In this document: in pieces, positions 21,314-31,739 of the stretch
Layout of the letters: each line of letters begins with the position of its first letter
Numbering within the stretch: position 1 is the stretch's first letter
NCBI GenBank assembly: GCA_022570795.1
Contig: JAKUDP010000006.1
Location: forward strand, 1,302,001-1,366,000
Direction of reading: 5' to 3'
Length of the DNA stretch: 64,000 nucleotides
Source: Sphaerulina vaccinii
Taxonomy: Eukaryota > Ascomycota > Dothideomycetes > Mycosphaerellales > Mycosphaerellaceae
Notes under the pieces: generated by a model
Databases searched by the model: none
The model's input: only the letters and a program-made list of their open reading frames with translations
Told to the model about the DNA's origin: nothing
Made by a program: the position numbers and the translations under genes

Positions 21314-21544
21314 TGCCCAATCCCGATGCAAGCCTTCTGACCGTAGACGTCGAGTCCGTGTCTAGCCAGTGGGAAGTCGATATGGTAGCCCAACATATGT
21401 GCAGTGCGGTGTGTGCATATATGTGATGTTTCTTGGTTTCAGATTAAGTATAGGACCCACCACTTGTCCACGCCCTTGCTTGAGATTCTCCCGGGCGCTG
21501 GCGATCGTTACACGATACTGCACCATACCACACCGCTTGTTTCT

Positions 21545-22384
21545 TCACGACGTCTTCCGTAGCAATGCCCATAACAGTAATGCCGAGCATGAGGTGATGG
21601 TAGCTGTGCCCAGCCATTTGCTCCAGCGTGCTCCCTCGAAGCTCTCAGCTGTCGTGTGAAGTCTCATAATTTCTTCCTTCGTGGTGGCGTCACAAACTGC
21701 TTGTGCCAACTTTGCGAGTTCCTTCCTTGCCTTAAAGGCTTCTTCCTTCGCATTTGCAGCGTCTGTCTTCGCCTTTGCGACCTCCATTTGCGAGAAACTA
21801 CCACCAGGTGGCCAGTCTCCGAATACGGCCCATATGACGAATGACGCACCCAATGACACCCCCAGCAATATGACCATTGCGTGGGATGCAACTACCTTCT
21901 CCTCGATGCCACCTTTGATTCTTTCAACATCATCAACAGTGATTCGAGCTCGCCCGGTACTGCGGCTGATGTAGGCCTGTACGCTCGACGATATTTGTAA
22001 CGCATCTTGGATCTCCTCTTCAATCTCCTCCATTGACACTTCCTGCTCCTCTCTTAACCTCTCAATCTGCTGTTTGTGCTCTTCTGCCAACGCACGGCGT
22101 TTCTCCAGGAGTTGCATGAGTTTCGTTGCGTGTGCAGTGCTGGCGATATCGTGGTCACTAAGCATGGCCTCGTCAGCTTGACCATTGTGCTTGTCGTCTA
22201 GCGAGGGATGCTGGCCCCCATCTGGCAAAGTATGCTGCTTGGTCCCAAGATGCTTATCCGTACTGCTCGTAGGCTTCTCGTTTGAGTGCCGGGTCGTTGC
22301 AGTCAAGGACCTGGCAAGCTGCTGGGCATGGGATGCGCTTATGCATTGGCGGCCACCAAGCCGCGCAGCATACCGAGAAAACAT
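21545..22384 (-). CDS. Mitochondrial-type coiled-coil membrane protein of unknown function
   Basis: 279 residues from the ATG MFSRYAARLGGR; an open extension upstream to 22621 is probably 5' UTR. Residues 1-30 resemble a mitochondrial presequence. Residues ~88-128 are a strongly charged coiled coil (EKRRALAEEHKQQIERLREE). TM1 is ~167-188 (VILLGVSLGASFVIWAVF), a second coiled coil ~197-230, and TM2 ~257-275 near a basic C-terminus (LRKTS). The adjacent 20591-21313 is a broken tandem paralogue. Topology suggests an inner-membrane protein, but this is inference and no family is recognised. Confidence 0.65.
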   Translation of the reverse strand: MFSRYAARLGGRQCISASHAQQLARSLTATTRHSNEKPTSSTDKHLGTKQHTLPDGGQHPSLDDKHNGQADEAMLSDHDIASTAHATKLMQLLEKRRALAEEHKQQIERLREEQEVSMEEIEEEIQDALQISSSVQAYISRSTGRARITVDDVERIKGGIEEKVVASHAMVILLGVSLGASFVIWAVFGDWPPGGSFSQMEVAKAKTDAANAKEEAFKARKELAKLAQAVCDATTKEEIMRLHTTAESFEGARWSKWLGTATITSCSALLLWALLRKTS

Positions 22385-24850
22385 CGCAGGTGAACGTACC
22401 GAGTCAGCGTTGAGATGCCATTGAGGCCAACGCGGAGAACACAGCTTGAAACCTGTTCGGAGCTGTCTCCTCGACTCGAAGATGAGCCGGTCCGTTAACA
22501 TGGGGATGTACTGACAGGGATCAAACTGTCCGCTCTTGTGCACGATCATGTGTGTATGCTCAAGCTCAGTGCACAAAGGATCTCGCAGTCTTTGCATATC
22601 GGTTGTATGCTGTGATAGCATATTGACTGGGTGAAGTAGCCTTTCTCATTTGCACTTCCTTCCTTTCGACATCATATCGAGATTTCTGATCTCATTGATC
22701 AACCCAAGCCTCACGGCGATGCGATGGGCGATGCCCAATGGCTTTGACTATCGTAAATGTGGTGCACTTGACTGCGCCCCCAATGTCCGCTGTCGTCGCA
22801 GCATATCCGTTTGGAGCAAGTCAGAAGCAAGTGGTTTCGAGGGAGAGATATCATACGTCCGATGGACTCATGTGGTATATTCGACCATGACAATCGTGCC
22901 TGGCGACTTATGGTGGCTCGAAAGTCACATCGAGCTCTCATCGTAAGTGCTAATACAGTCACGCTGACTGTAACGATCGCGTATGCACTGAGCCCAGGTC
23001 AGCATGCGTAATGGTCCCAGGACATTTTGCTTGTGCGCTCGTCTAACTCACTGCTGATTTCTGCACTGATTAGACGAGCTTCAGTGTCTTACGTATGGAT
23101 ACTGCATCAACCCATCTCTGTGGTTGTTGGAACCAGACGTGACCAGGCCACAAATGCATCGGCACCCCAACCAGATCGGGACCGAAATCGGCTTGCCGCT
23201 GCGTAGCTGGACTGGACTGGCATATCAAGATTCAAGATTGCCATATCTGTAAGAAGCACGTTCGCACTCTATTGATCCTGTGCAACGTGGCCCGCTATGT
23301 GATAGCTCGGCTGTTCTTGCGCTTAGTCCAATGGTCTCTGCGTGCGAACGTACGTGGTGAATGCTTATAGAGGCGTTATCGCAAGTGCATCGCATCCTGC
23401 TCTCATCGGCAGCGACTTCGCAGGATCTCCCGGTCGTCTGATGGCTATGGTCTAGCACAGGACTGCCACGCGTCCTGTTGTGGCCATAATGTTGTGGCGA
23501 GTGAGCAAGTGCGTTGCCAGAGTAAACAGGACGCCGGCCATGCAGGCATACGTTTCATCGCTCGTGCGCTGTAGAACGCAGTGCGTTCTCACTTTACTAG
23601 CATTGACCTGTACGTCCACGAAGCTGTTGCTTGCACTTTGAGCTCCAGGTCTGCAGCAGTGCAGCTCGCCGATCGTAGAGTTTCACGGCACCTGCATGAA
23701 TAATGTATGCTCGGCCTTAGCCGAATCGCGCTGTGGCTAATCGTGCGTTTGCCTTTCCGGCCATCTTGTAAGGATCTCTGGCTGGGTCGACACATCTCCC
23801 GGGAGTGAGGTTGCTGGATCTTGATATCTGCGGAGAAGGAGTTTGTGAAGCCGTGAAAGATGTTGCAGATTGTTGACTTCAGTCAAAAGCAAGATCTGGT
23901 ATCAATCTTCTACAAGGAAATGCTGGTCTCGGCGGTGAGACGCAGGTTGGCTTCTTGTGGATGTTGCAGACTGCTTGTCTGGTAAAACTGGTATATTGTA
24001 TGATATCGTGCAGGTGAGGTCAGACTGTAATGTCCCTTTCAGGAAGAAGATGGACGTGATGATGCTGGTGGTGATAACAAAACACACTCGAGAAATGACG
24101 ATTGGAGATCACGGATCTCGCAGCCGCCGGTGTGGACAGAAAGTGGCTCGGTTCAAGCCGTGCGCGGAGCCGCATGTGAGAGCAGGGGAGGAGAACGTGG
24201 TCTGTCCAAGTGGCTGACTTCGACTGCTCTGCTCCAACACAATCCATTTTCCCAAGGCGGAGTGTGGACCTTCTCGAGCTGGCCGAATACATGTTAGGCG
24301 AGCGTCCACACGCACGGCAGCATGCGATAATACATCTGCATGGCCTGATCAAGCGATACCAAGAAGTCCTGCGGAAACTGGGCAGTTCTAGCCAGCGCCT
24401 CGGAGCATTTGGCGCAGACGGCAGTGATAGGCATTGCATGTCCAAGCTCGGCCATACCGGCGCTTGCGGTTCTACGTTTGTTATGTCACTCACCTAAGGT
24501 TCAATGTGCTATCTGTACTTCTTTCTATGTGCCCCAAGCCGCGTTTCTGCGTTCTTGCTCGTACGACGCACTATACACGCACACATTCTTCAAACTCCGA
24601 GCATTCGTACTGATCTGCGGTATCCCTGCGATAGCTGTTCAGCTACAACTCCACAATACTGATAGCTGGAAGCTTCCTAGACGACGGCCTGGCAATCGGC
24701 TTCGGGGACGCCTTGCATGAACGATTCTGCTGTGTTCAAGATGATTCCGAATCATTCGGAGCATATCTGAGAATCTACTCGACTGAGTTCGGAGCCTAAG
24801 ATCAGCACGTCAGCATACATATAACACCAAGTCAATCGATTTCAGCCAAC
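22385..24850. other. Gene-poor region
   Basis: About 2.5 kb with no exon I can defend. Short frames have shadow-like composition. A plus-strand frame near 24210-24497 (LLELAEYMLGERPHARQHA) is slightly protein-like but has no partner exons. The right end contains the promoter of the gene at 24851. Confidence 0.4.
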
Positions 24851-27313
24851 ATGGTCCGACCTCTGCGAACCTTGGCCACCAAGCCACGGAATCTGAATCA
24901 AGCAGCTTCACTCAATAATAGAAGTGCAATTCAGCGCTTCGATGGTATCAATAAGATGGCTGAGCCCTGGGACCACCTCCGAAAGGATGACGAGCTGTGG
25001 TTCGAAGATGGGGATGCAATCGTCCACCTCTACGCTCCTACTACTTCCCGGCGTGGACCAAGCCTCAAGGTCCCGTTCAAGACCATTCAGCAAACCAAAA
25101 GTCAATATCTGCTCCAAGACTGCCTTCAATCGAGTCCAGTGAGCAGTGAAGACGATAATTCCGACAGTGGTTACAGTGGATCTGCAACTGGTAGCCAACC
25201 TGAGTGTGCCGAGCTATACATTCCAGCTCCGGCATGTGCAACCCGACAGGAGTCTCATTTGTACCACCTCGGGACACGAAACTACTTTGCCTACCTTTTC
25301 GATCAGCCATTAGTGGGAGAGACATTGGGTCTTGCCCTCGTCGAGCTCTGGAAACGCATACACCTATGGCAACCAAGCGACATTGCTGAGTCTGACTTCC
25401 GAGTATACTGTAAAGAGCAAGGATATCTCAGCTATGTGGAGAACCCGGAGTACGCAGTGGCTACATTGTACTTTGCAGAGCAGACACGAAATAAGGATAT
25501 GTGGTCAGAAGCTTTCGTTCACTGTGTAGGCATGCACGACCGACTGGAGTGGAATGAGGACTTTGATCGTCTGAGTGATGAGGCCAAAGATCTGCTGGCA
25601 CAAGCTTCTGCGGACATGAAGTCTCACATCGCCCGAGTGACGAGGAGCCTGGGTACCTTCCTTGAGGAAGACCTTGGGCCAGAAAACCTCGGCTTGTCCA
25701 AGCCATTACGAGACCATCTGGATAGGTTCAGGAGCACTCTCCATTGCTTCTACGTGCATGAGATCAATGGCTACTTCCCACCTGACGAAACAGATCCGTG
25801 GGGCAAGAAGTTGTGGCGTGGTATGTATGGAGACTTCCAGAGCCTGTATGTGTATCTGGCAGACACCAAGTCTTCGGGCGACCACGCAAGCAACCTCGGA
25901 GCTCAAGGTGGAATCTGTGTGGCTCAGAATTTGAGGGCTTTCGACGAACGCCACGAGTTCGCCCCACTGCCGTACTCTCTACCTCTGCTACCAGAGGTCA
26001 AGGCCCGAGTAGAGCAACGCAGTCCTGTGAGCAGGAGGAGTCTTGGGTCACTGCGCATGAGCCGATCCGGCACGATTGGCCCACATAGGCCAACGCCGGG
26101 ACAGGCTTTGGCAGATGCAACAAACCGCGGTGATGCCGATGTGACCGGAAATCGATTGGTCCAGGAGTACATGCGGTTTGAGAGCTTCAAGATGGAGGAG
26201 AAGACGACTATAATTGAAGCTCGTAAAGTTCGGTGGCTGTTGGTGTACAGCGCCCTGCAGCTACTCATTAGCATCACGAAAGCGCCAGCCGAGGTTCGAG
26301 ACACAACAGGACCATCGTATCCCCTCTGTGTCCAGGACACAACATGTCCAATTTGGGAAGACGAGAAGCTCACGCTGCACACACAAGAGACGCAAGATGA
26401 GCCTGCCACACCGCATGCGACCGCAGTGGAAGAAGCAGTACGCAAGTCCTTGGAAGAGGACAGGATATCCATTCACCCTGACTGCGAGGCTAGCTGTGCC
26501 GCCGACTATTTCTCGATGAACTCTTTCTCGAGAACAGACTCCGGTACAAGCCTTTCGAGCATGGCCACCCCTCCAGTCAGGACGAACTCGACTCTGTCTC
26601 GCACAGCTTCAATCAGGTCGAGCGTAAGCACGCTGCATCGATCTATGGTCGGCAGTCTAGCTCGAAGAAACAGCCAAAGGCGTGGTAGCTTCATCACACC
26701 TTCTGTAAAGTCACCCACAGTAGGGACTTTCTGTGAGACTCTGCACGAGCTTCAAGGAAGCGAGGTGGAAGAGTCTTCGCCAGTGGACAGCATGATGGAC
26801 TTCGATGCCAAATTCGCCTCAGCCAAGCCTGAGCTTGTGTCGTCAGTCAGCATAGCCGCAACAGATGGCGATGCACCAGTATTGGAGATGCACCAGCTGT
26901 CAATGGACGACACTGTGCAGCCTGTACGAAAGCTACGCCATACATCTGGTCGCCACAAGCGACGCAAGTCTACAAACACAGATTCGATTGCGTGTGGGCA
27001 CTCAGCTAGCGAGCTGGATCTCCCGCAGAGACTGGCATCGGATTTGGGAGGCTTCGAGTTCGACTTCGACATGCCCGTGGCCACCGCAGAGCAGATCACA
27101 CCTTCGTCGGCTGGATATCATGCTATCAGCTCACGACACGGCATTGGACGAGCTCATTCCAGTCCTCTGGCCGAGAAGTCCCGAGTTATGAGTACTTCTT
27201 CGCTGGCTTCGATGGCCTCGAATACTACTTCCATTTATCCAAAGACCAGATTGCAGGCAGATGAGATTGAAGAGGAAGAGGTCCGCGGGCGGAGGCGGCG
27301 AATAAGGCCTTGA
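24851..27313 (+). CDS. Large fungal DUF8004-like protein
   Basis: A single 820-residue exon, ATG in good context (ccaacATGG). After a short basic N-terminus, WDHLRKDDELWFEDGDAIVHLY and later RNYFAYLFDQPLVGETLGLAL, DIAESDFRVYCKEQGYL and YAVATLYFAEQTR form the conserved globular part (to ~480) that resembles fungal proteins grouped as DUF8004. EEKTTIIEARKVRWLLVYSA ends it. The remaining ~340 residues are Ser/Thr/Arg-rich and disordered, with many SRT/SxxS motifs suitable for phosphorylation. No signal or membrane segment is seen. The role is unknown; the family name is given from memory of the motif pattern and needs a profile search. Confidence 0.7.
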   Translation: MVRPLRTLATKPRNLNQAASLNNRSAIQRFDGINKMAEPWDHLRKDDELWFEDGDAIVHLYAPTTSRRGPSLKVPFKTIQQTKSQYLLQDCLQSSPVSSEDDNSDSGYSGSATGSQPECAELYIPAPACATRQESHLYHLGTRNYFAYLFDQPLVGETLGLALVELWKRIHLWQPSDIAESDFRVYCKEQGYLSYVENPEYAVATLYFAEQTRNKDMWSEAFVHCVGMHDRLEWNEDFDRLSDEAKDLLAQASADMKSHIARVTRSLGTFLEEDLGPENLGLSKPLRDHLDRFRSTLHCFYVHEINGYFPPDETDPWGKKLWRGMYGDFQSLYVYLADTKSSGDHASNLGAQGGICVAQNLRAFDERHEFAPLPYSLPLLPEVKARVEQRSPVSRRSLGSLRMSRSGTIGPHRPTPGQALADATNRGDADVTGNRLVQEYMRFESFKMEEKTTIIEARKVRWLLVYSALQLLISITKAPAEVRDTTGPSYPLCVQDTTCPIWEDEKLTLHTQETQDEPATPHATAVEEAVRKSLEEDRISIHPDCEASCAADYFSMNSFSRTDSGTSLSSMATPPVRTNSTLSRTASIRSSVSTLHRSMVGSLARRNSQRRGSFITPSVKSPTVGTFCETLHELQGSEVEESSPVDSMMDFDAKFASAKPELVSSVSIAATDGDAPVLEMHQLSMDDTVQPVRKLRHTSGRHKRRKSTNTDSIACGHSASELDLPQRLASDLGGFEFDFDMPVATAEQITPSSAGYHAISSRHGIGRAHSSPLAEKSRVMSTSSLASMASNTTSIYPKTRLQADEIEEEEVRGRRRRIRP

Positions 27314-27518
27314 CAGGCTGCGCGATTTCGCATATCTTGCTTGATTCATTAGTTTGAGATACCCATTATGCGATGTTTGGTTGATAGTTCCTCGACAACA
27401 TATTTTGACCTCCCATCGAGTTTCTACTCTCGTTCCTTCCGAGACGTTGCTGTAGTGTTGTTCAGGAGAAAATTATTTTGGTATTGGCATTTGATACATG
27501 TGGTTCAATATCTGATGA

Positions 27519-27652
27519 CTGCGTGGAGTGCGTGCAGTGCCGTGGGGAGCTGCGTGGAGCTGCGTGGAACTGCGTCAAGTGCGTGGAGCTGTGCGTCAAG
27601 TGCGTGCAGTACTGCGTAGAGTGCGTAGAGTGCGTAGAGTGCTGCGTCAAGT
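27519..27652. repeat. Degenerate GTGCGTGGA/GTGCGTAGA tandem repeat
   Basis: About 130 bp made of 8-11-bp units around TGCGTGGAG, TGCGTCAAG and TGCGTAGAG, with the last three units nearly identical. It lies between the DUF8004-like gene and the EXS gene. Open frames across it (ECV or THS repeats) are artefacts of the repeat. Confidence 0.85.
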
Positions 27653-27810
27653 ATTTACTGTTCGTCAGGTCAATATTTGATACTGCGTAAGTTTACGGCC
27701 AAGCCGGCAGGAGCGATCGGAAGCGGCCCGTCTGCAGGGAGTCAATCTTGAAGCCACCTCAACTTCTCGATTTCACTCCCTCAAACACAAAACAACTTCA
27801 CTTCCTGGAC

Positions 27811-28976
27811 ATGGACAATGCGAACCCGGCCGAGGGACCAGATACCTTCAGCCGGGTCCTTCCTCTTCCCTTCAGACTTCAGCTGGAATTCATCCTTGGT
27901 TTCTGGTTCTGGGCTTTCAATCTTCATGGCTTCCATCTCCTGAACATTGATATCTTCACGCTGATACACTATCCCACGAGGCCTACACTGGATGAACCGC
28001 CTCTGCATACATCCACCTACCGTCTAGCTACGGTTCTCAGCGGGCTGTGGGCGAGTGCGATTGTGTTGTTCTGGGTCTTGACACTGGGGAATGCAGATTT
28101 GGTGATTGCCTACGATTGGATTCCGAATCTGCTGTTCTTCGTCATCCTCGCTGTCCTCTTCGCACCGAGGTTACCATGGGCACGAGCGATCTTTGGAACA
28201 AGTAACGCGCATGGTGTGCTGCGACTGTTCACTGGACTGGTCAGATGTGCACCTGGCGGAATTGCGAAGCCGAAAGGAGAGAAGTTCGGAGATGTGCTGC
28301 TAGCAGATGCCATGACATCGTATTCGAAGCCCATCTCAGAAATCTTCGTTGTGTTCTGCATGCTGCTGAAAGGCCTGCATACTACAAACAAGCCGGATAG
28401 AGCTTGTGGGCATGAGTTCATTGTGCCGCTCGCGATCGCTTGGCCGTTCTTGATACGTCTTCGACAATGCATTATTGAGGGGCAACGTGCCAACGCGTTG
28501 AAGTACGCGACAGCGTTTCCGGTCATCATCTTGAGCTCAATGACTGGCAAGGACCCCACATGGAAGGCGTTCTGGTATGCATAGACACGATGAATGGAAA
28601 AGATACGATGACACTAACTCGATTGTACAGGCGCATCGCAGCTCTAGTCAACTCGCTCTACTCCTTCTGGTGGGATGTCTCTATGGATTGGGACCTGACA
28701 TTGCTTTCAAGATATCGTCACAAATCGCCCTTCGGCCTTCGTCAGCAAAGGGTGTTTAGGCTACCAGTTTTGTATTACCTGGTCGTTGGGTTCGACCTCG
28801 GTCTGCGATTTGCCTGGTCCTGGAAGTTGTCACTCGCACTGGTGAACCTGGATGGTCTAGAAGGAGGCATATTTCTGTTGGAGATACTGGAGCTTACGCG
28901 GCGTTGGGTCTGGGTATACTTCCGAGTAGAGACGGAATGGGTGAGATCGAGCGGACCTGCAAGTATTGCACTGTAA
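27811..28976 (+). CDS. EXS-family membrane protein, Erd1-like
   Basis: Exons 27811-28574 and 28631-28976 give 369 residues; the 56-nt intron splits a Trp codon and has the branch CACTAACTC. The ATG (MDNANPAEG) is the first in frame. Several hydrophobic helices occur (LEFILGFWFWAFNLHGFHLL; LSGLWASAIVLFWVLTL; IPNLLFFVILAVLF). The EXS signature features are present: DVLLADAMTSYSKPI, LKYATAFPVIILSSM, then after the splice LYSFWWDVSMDWDLTLL and EILELTRRWVWVYFRVETEW. Yeast Erd1 is a Golgi protein needed for retention of ER proteins and phosphate recycling; the same role is inferred here. Confidence 0.9.
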
Positions 28977-29664
28977 AACATTGTTTGAGCATTGCGATCA
29001 CCAGGTGTGGCAGAATATGTCGAAGTACACCAGTTACAACTGATAGTGAATAGTGAAAGAATTACACGCCAAGATATATCAGATCCTCCGTCCACAATGG
29101 CATTGGAGCCAACACGTGGGACTTCTATGAGTCACCATTGATCGCCTTCATTGCTGTTAGACGACCTGTTGCCTAGCACTTTACGACACCACGAAGGATC
29201 ACGCCTTGCCAAGACATGGAGACATATTGATCTGGCATCAAACATCCATCCTATAAGTACTTGACACAACCCCGCACAGCACCTCATCTGCCTGTGCGAG
29301 AAGTGTCGAATGTACCGAAGAACCAGCTTGATCGCTCATTATCTCGCCGTCGAATCACGCAAGGACAACTGCAAGCTAGAGCATCGACATCTGGGGCGCA
29401 CGATTGTGCTAGTGCTCTTCTGTAGGAATAGCTTTATACATGTGAGGTTGCTACCCGAAGTGCCTGCAGCCTGGACCTTATCTGCGCAATCTTGACGCAT
29501 CACGCATCACTCGCGCGCCAAGAGCTCAAGTCACAAGCCTGCGAAAACACGACTCCTACCGATAGCAGCAGACGCATAAAACCTCTGAGTTCTTCCATTC
29601 ACCTTCACCTATCTCCGACAACAGCAACACGATCATAGAAACCATCAACTCAGACACGCACTAT
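28977..29664. other. Intergenic region
   Basis: Nothing coding is supported. The right 150 bp, rich in CA and AC, is probably the 5' UTR of the next gene. Confidence 0.35.
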
Positions 29665-30771
29665 ATGGCCACGCTCGAGGCCTTACCTACCGAAATGCAG
29701 CTCATGATATTCGGCTTCGCGTATGCTGGTCGACAGATCTACATTCCCGAGGAGAACGACTACTCAGGTGCGGATCCCGTGAATCCAGCGATGCTTCATG
29801 CGCAGAACACACAGTCCAGGGAGCTGCTCCTGCTGAAGGATCCGGATGAACTCGAGCACGCTAGTACTCAGCCAGCCACAATCAACAATCAATTGCTAGA
29901 CACATTGATCTCCAAGTCAACACACACTGCTGCCTGGCAAGCTCACCTCACATCGGCAATATGGTCCTTCGCTACAGTAGCAGCTGCCGAACGCCACGTC
30001 AAGAAGCGTCCATTTACTGTTCCGTACATCAAGAACATCCGAGCCAACGGTGGCGAGAGCCAGGTCAAACATCTGGTCCGAGTTCTCTCCGAAGCTGGTG
30101 CAAGGCTACAAAGCATTGAGCTCCTCGACTGCCAGGCATCCTCCCTTGGCAAGGCAAGCCCGGCCAAAGTTGCTTCCATCATCCAGGCTGCGATGATGGG
30201 AGACGTGGAGATGGGAGACGAGGAGGCAGAGGTCCCGAATCTTCTTTGTATGCGCCCACATTTCATTGCTGGAATCTTCTCGGACTGTCCAATCCTTCAA
30301 TCCCTGGTCACAATCCCGACTTTGGTGGACGTTCTCATCGCAACAACATGCGAGATGCACGAGTTTTATGGAGGCGTATGTGACTGGGCCTTGCACGCCA
30401 GAGAAGCGGAATTGTTTGTCTTGCAAGCTGTCGCGAAGAGTGGCACGGCATCACCAACGAGAGCTCGCAATATTGCGAGGCTCCAAGCTACCATTGCCAC
30501 AAGCAAAGAAGAAATCAGAGCTCGAGAGCAGAGCGGAAGCGTTGGGCGTGATTGTGGCCTCGACTACGAGGAAGAGTTGGAAAGCGATGAGATGCTTGCT
30601 CACATGTTTGAGGCAGATGGTGACACGAGACTCGCAGATGAGGCATTGTTGGCGATGGTATCTGCTGCGGGAGTGGAAGAATTGGAATGGGATGGCACTC
30701 CTCGCATCTCTGTGAGTGATGTGCGAGCTTGCCGTCATGAAGAGCGTCTTGCTCGACGTGCGACGCTCTGA
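29665..30771 (+). CDS. F-box-like protein of unknown function
   Basis: A single exon of 368 residues. The start MATLEALPTEMQLMIFGFAY has the short F-box-like LPxExxxxIF helix. The rest is helical, with KNIRANGGESQVKHLVRVLS, a repeated Glu-rich segment (EMGDEEAEVPN; EEELESDEMLAHMF), and an Arg-rich end. The second 2EXR block (CRQxxxE) is not obvious, so it may be an ordinary divergent F-box protein. A substrate-recruiting role in SCF ubiquitin ligases is only inference. Confidence 0.6.
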   Translation: MATLEALPTEMQLMIFGFAYAGRQIYIPEENDYSGADPVNPAMLHAQNTQSRELLLLKDPDELEHASTQPATINNQLLDTLISKSTHTAAWQAHLTSAIWSFATVAAAERHVKKRPFTVPYIKNIRANGGESQVKHLVRVLSEAGARLQSIELLDCQASSLGKASPAKVASIIQAAMMGDVEMGDEEAEVPNLLCMRPHFIAGIFSDCPILQSLVTIPTLVDVLIATTCEMHEFYGGVCDWALHAREAELFVLQAVAKSGTASPTRARNIARLQATIATSKEEIRAREQSGSVGRDCGLDYEEELESDEMLAHMFEADGDTRLADEALLAMVSAAGVEELEWDGTPRISVSDVRACRHEERLARRATL

Positions 30772-31020
30772 GGTAGTGTCAGCACGTAACACCTTGTGGC
30801 GATGATCAGGAAGCCCTGGAGACACTAGACACGGATTCATAGCACAGGATGTGTGGATAGCCACTATCCACGGAGTACGGAGACCATCCAAAGGAAGCTA
30901 CATCGATGTATGCTGCGAGCCGCTCAATTGGAAAGCACGTTGTCGATCAGGATGGGATGTAGGATAGCCGGTGTCTATATTGGAGGGCGTTTTTAGCCTT
31001 GGATAGCATATTGCCACATC

Positions 31021-31063
31021 TCTGCTCTGCGAAGCATGTGTAATACTCATACACCAAGGCCCT
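31021..31063 (+). pseudogene. Possible inverted relic of the small secreted cysteine-rich family
   Basis: On the plus strand a 43-nt block reads as SALRSMCNTHTPRPF, resembling SAPQGMCNMYSPRPQ in exon 2 of the gene at 31740 (which is on the minus strand). The DNA matches at roughly four positions in five, with a perfect GCATGTGTAATA core. No further exons could be traced. The match is short and may be chance. Confidence 0.3.
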
Positions 31064-31125
31064 TTTCGGCACTTCTCTGGACATACACCATGGTACCAAC
31101 CCTTTCGCGGTACCACAACTCACTC

Positions 31126-31465
31126 CTACGAGCAATCACCATACCAATTTCCATACTGGTCCTGATAAGTGTTGACCACGCATCCATTTCCTTCGACCAA
31201 GCAGGGGTGTTGCTGTAGATACTCTTAGCAAGAACATTACTCGATACGAATCTGATACATCTACCTGGCGACACGAAACACGAAAATCTGATTGTTCGGG
31301 TCCGCCGAGATATGCCCAGGTGCGACAGTGGCCTTGAGGCGCGGATTGGTCGTTGGACATGTCGTTCTTCGTGCAGGTCGTGAGGGTGCCTCTGCCAGCT
31401 TGGGCTTCGGGCAGGGCGGAGGCGTATGCTGTTCCAGCTAGGAGGATGGGCAGGAGGAACATCAT
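31126..31465 (-). CDS. Small secreted cysteine-rich protein 1 (candidate effector)
   Basis: Two exons on the minus strand, 31465-31265 and 31212-31126, give 95 residues. The 52-nt intron has a GTAGAT donor, a TGCTAAG branch and a CTACAG acceptor. A signal peptide (FLLPILLAGTAYASA) is clear. The mature part has six cysteines with spacings 15-17-5-6-15, and the conserved C-terminal motif YGNWYGDCS. The paralogue at 31740 has the same framework, which validates the splice. Reading through the intron would give an unrelated 109-residue tail. Small size, secretion and six Cys resemble fungal effectors or antimicrobial proteins; neither function is shown. A TATA-like element lies ~60 bp upstream. 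Confidence 0.75.
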
Positions 31466-31522
31466 CTTCGTGAGTGGACTTGGGAGCGTAAAGCAAGTCT
31501 TTGGTCGGCAGACTGCTGTTCA

Positions 31523-31531
31523 CTTATTATA
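31523..31531 (-). promoter_or_regulatory. TATA-like element of secreted protein 1
   Basis: TATAATAAG on the minus strand, ~58-66 bp before the ATG, followed by GAACAGCAGTCTGCC. The second gene has a similar arrangement (TATAAGTTTACTGCTCCTGCC split over the same spacing), so part of the promoter was probably duplicated with the gene. Confidence 0.45.
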
Positions 31532-31739
31532 CTATCGATGACTGATCTACAACATGCTACAGTCAGCAGCACAGACTTCTAGACGTATTCTGGAACGTGT
31601 ACTAGTCATCTGGGCATCTGGGCAAGTTACGAAACATGCCAGACTTTAGCCATTAGTTCTTACTTGCGATCTCGCATTCATCTCGCATACATCAAAGCTC
31701 TCGACAACCACGCCTCTCGACACCGCCGACTTGCCTCAA

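Noticed and set aside
24210..24497. Plus-strand frame with a helical segment (LLELAEYMLGERP)
   Set aside because: No motif, partner exon or convincing start context; kept only as a remark in the gene-poor region.
27478..27690. Cys-rich ECV-repeat open frame that looks like a secreted cysteine-rich protein
   Set aside because: It is the direct translation of the GTGCGTRGA tandem repeat; there is no signal peptide, and the other strand gives an equally long THS repeat.
31136..31265. Read-through tail of secreted protein 1 giving 109 residues
   Set aside because: The tail lacks cysteines; splicing restores the six-Cys framework shared with the paralogue.
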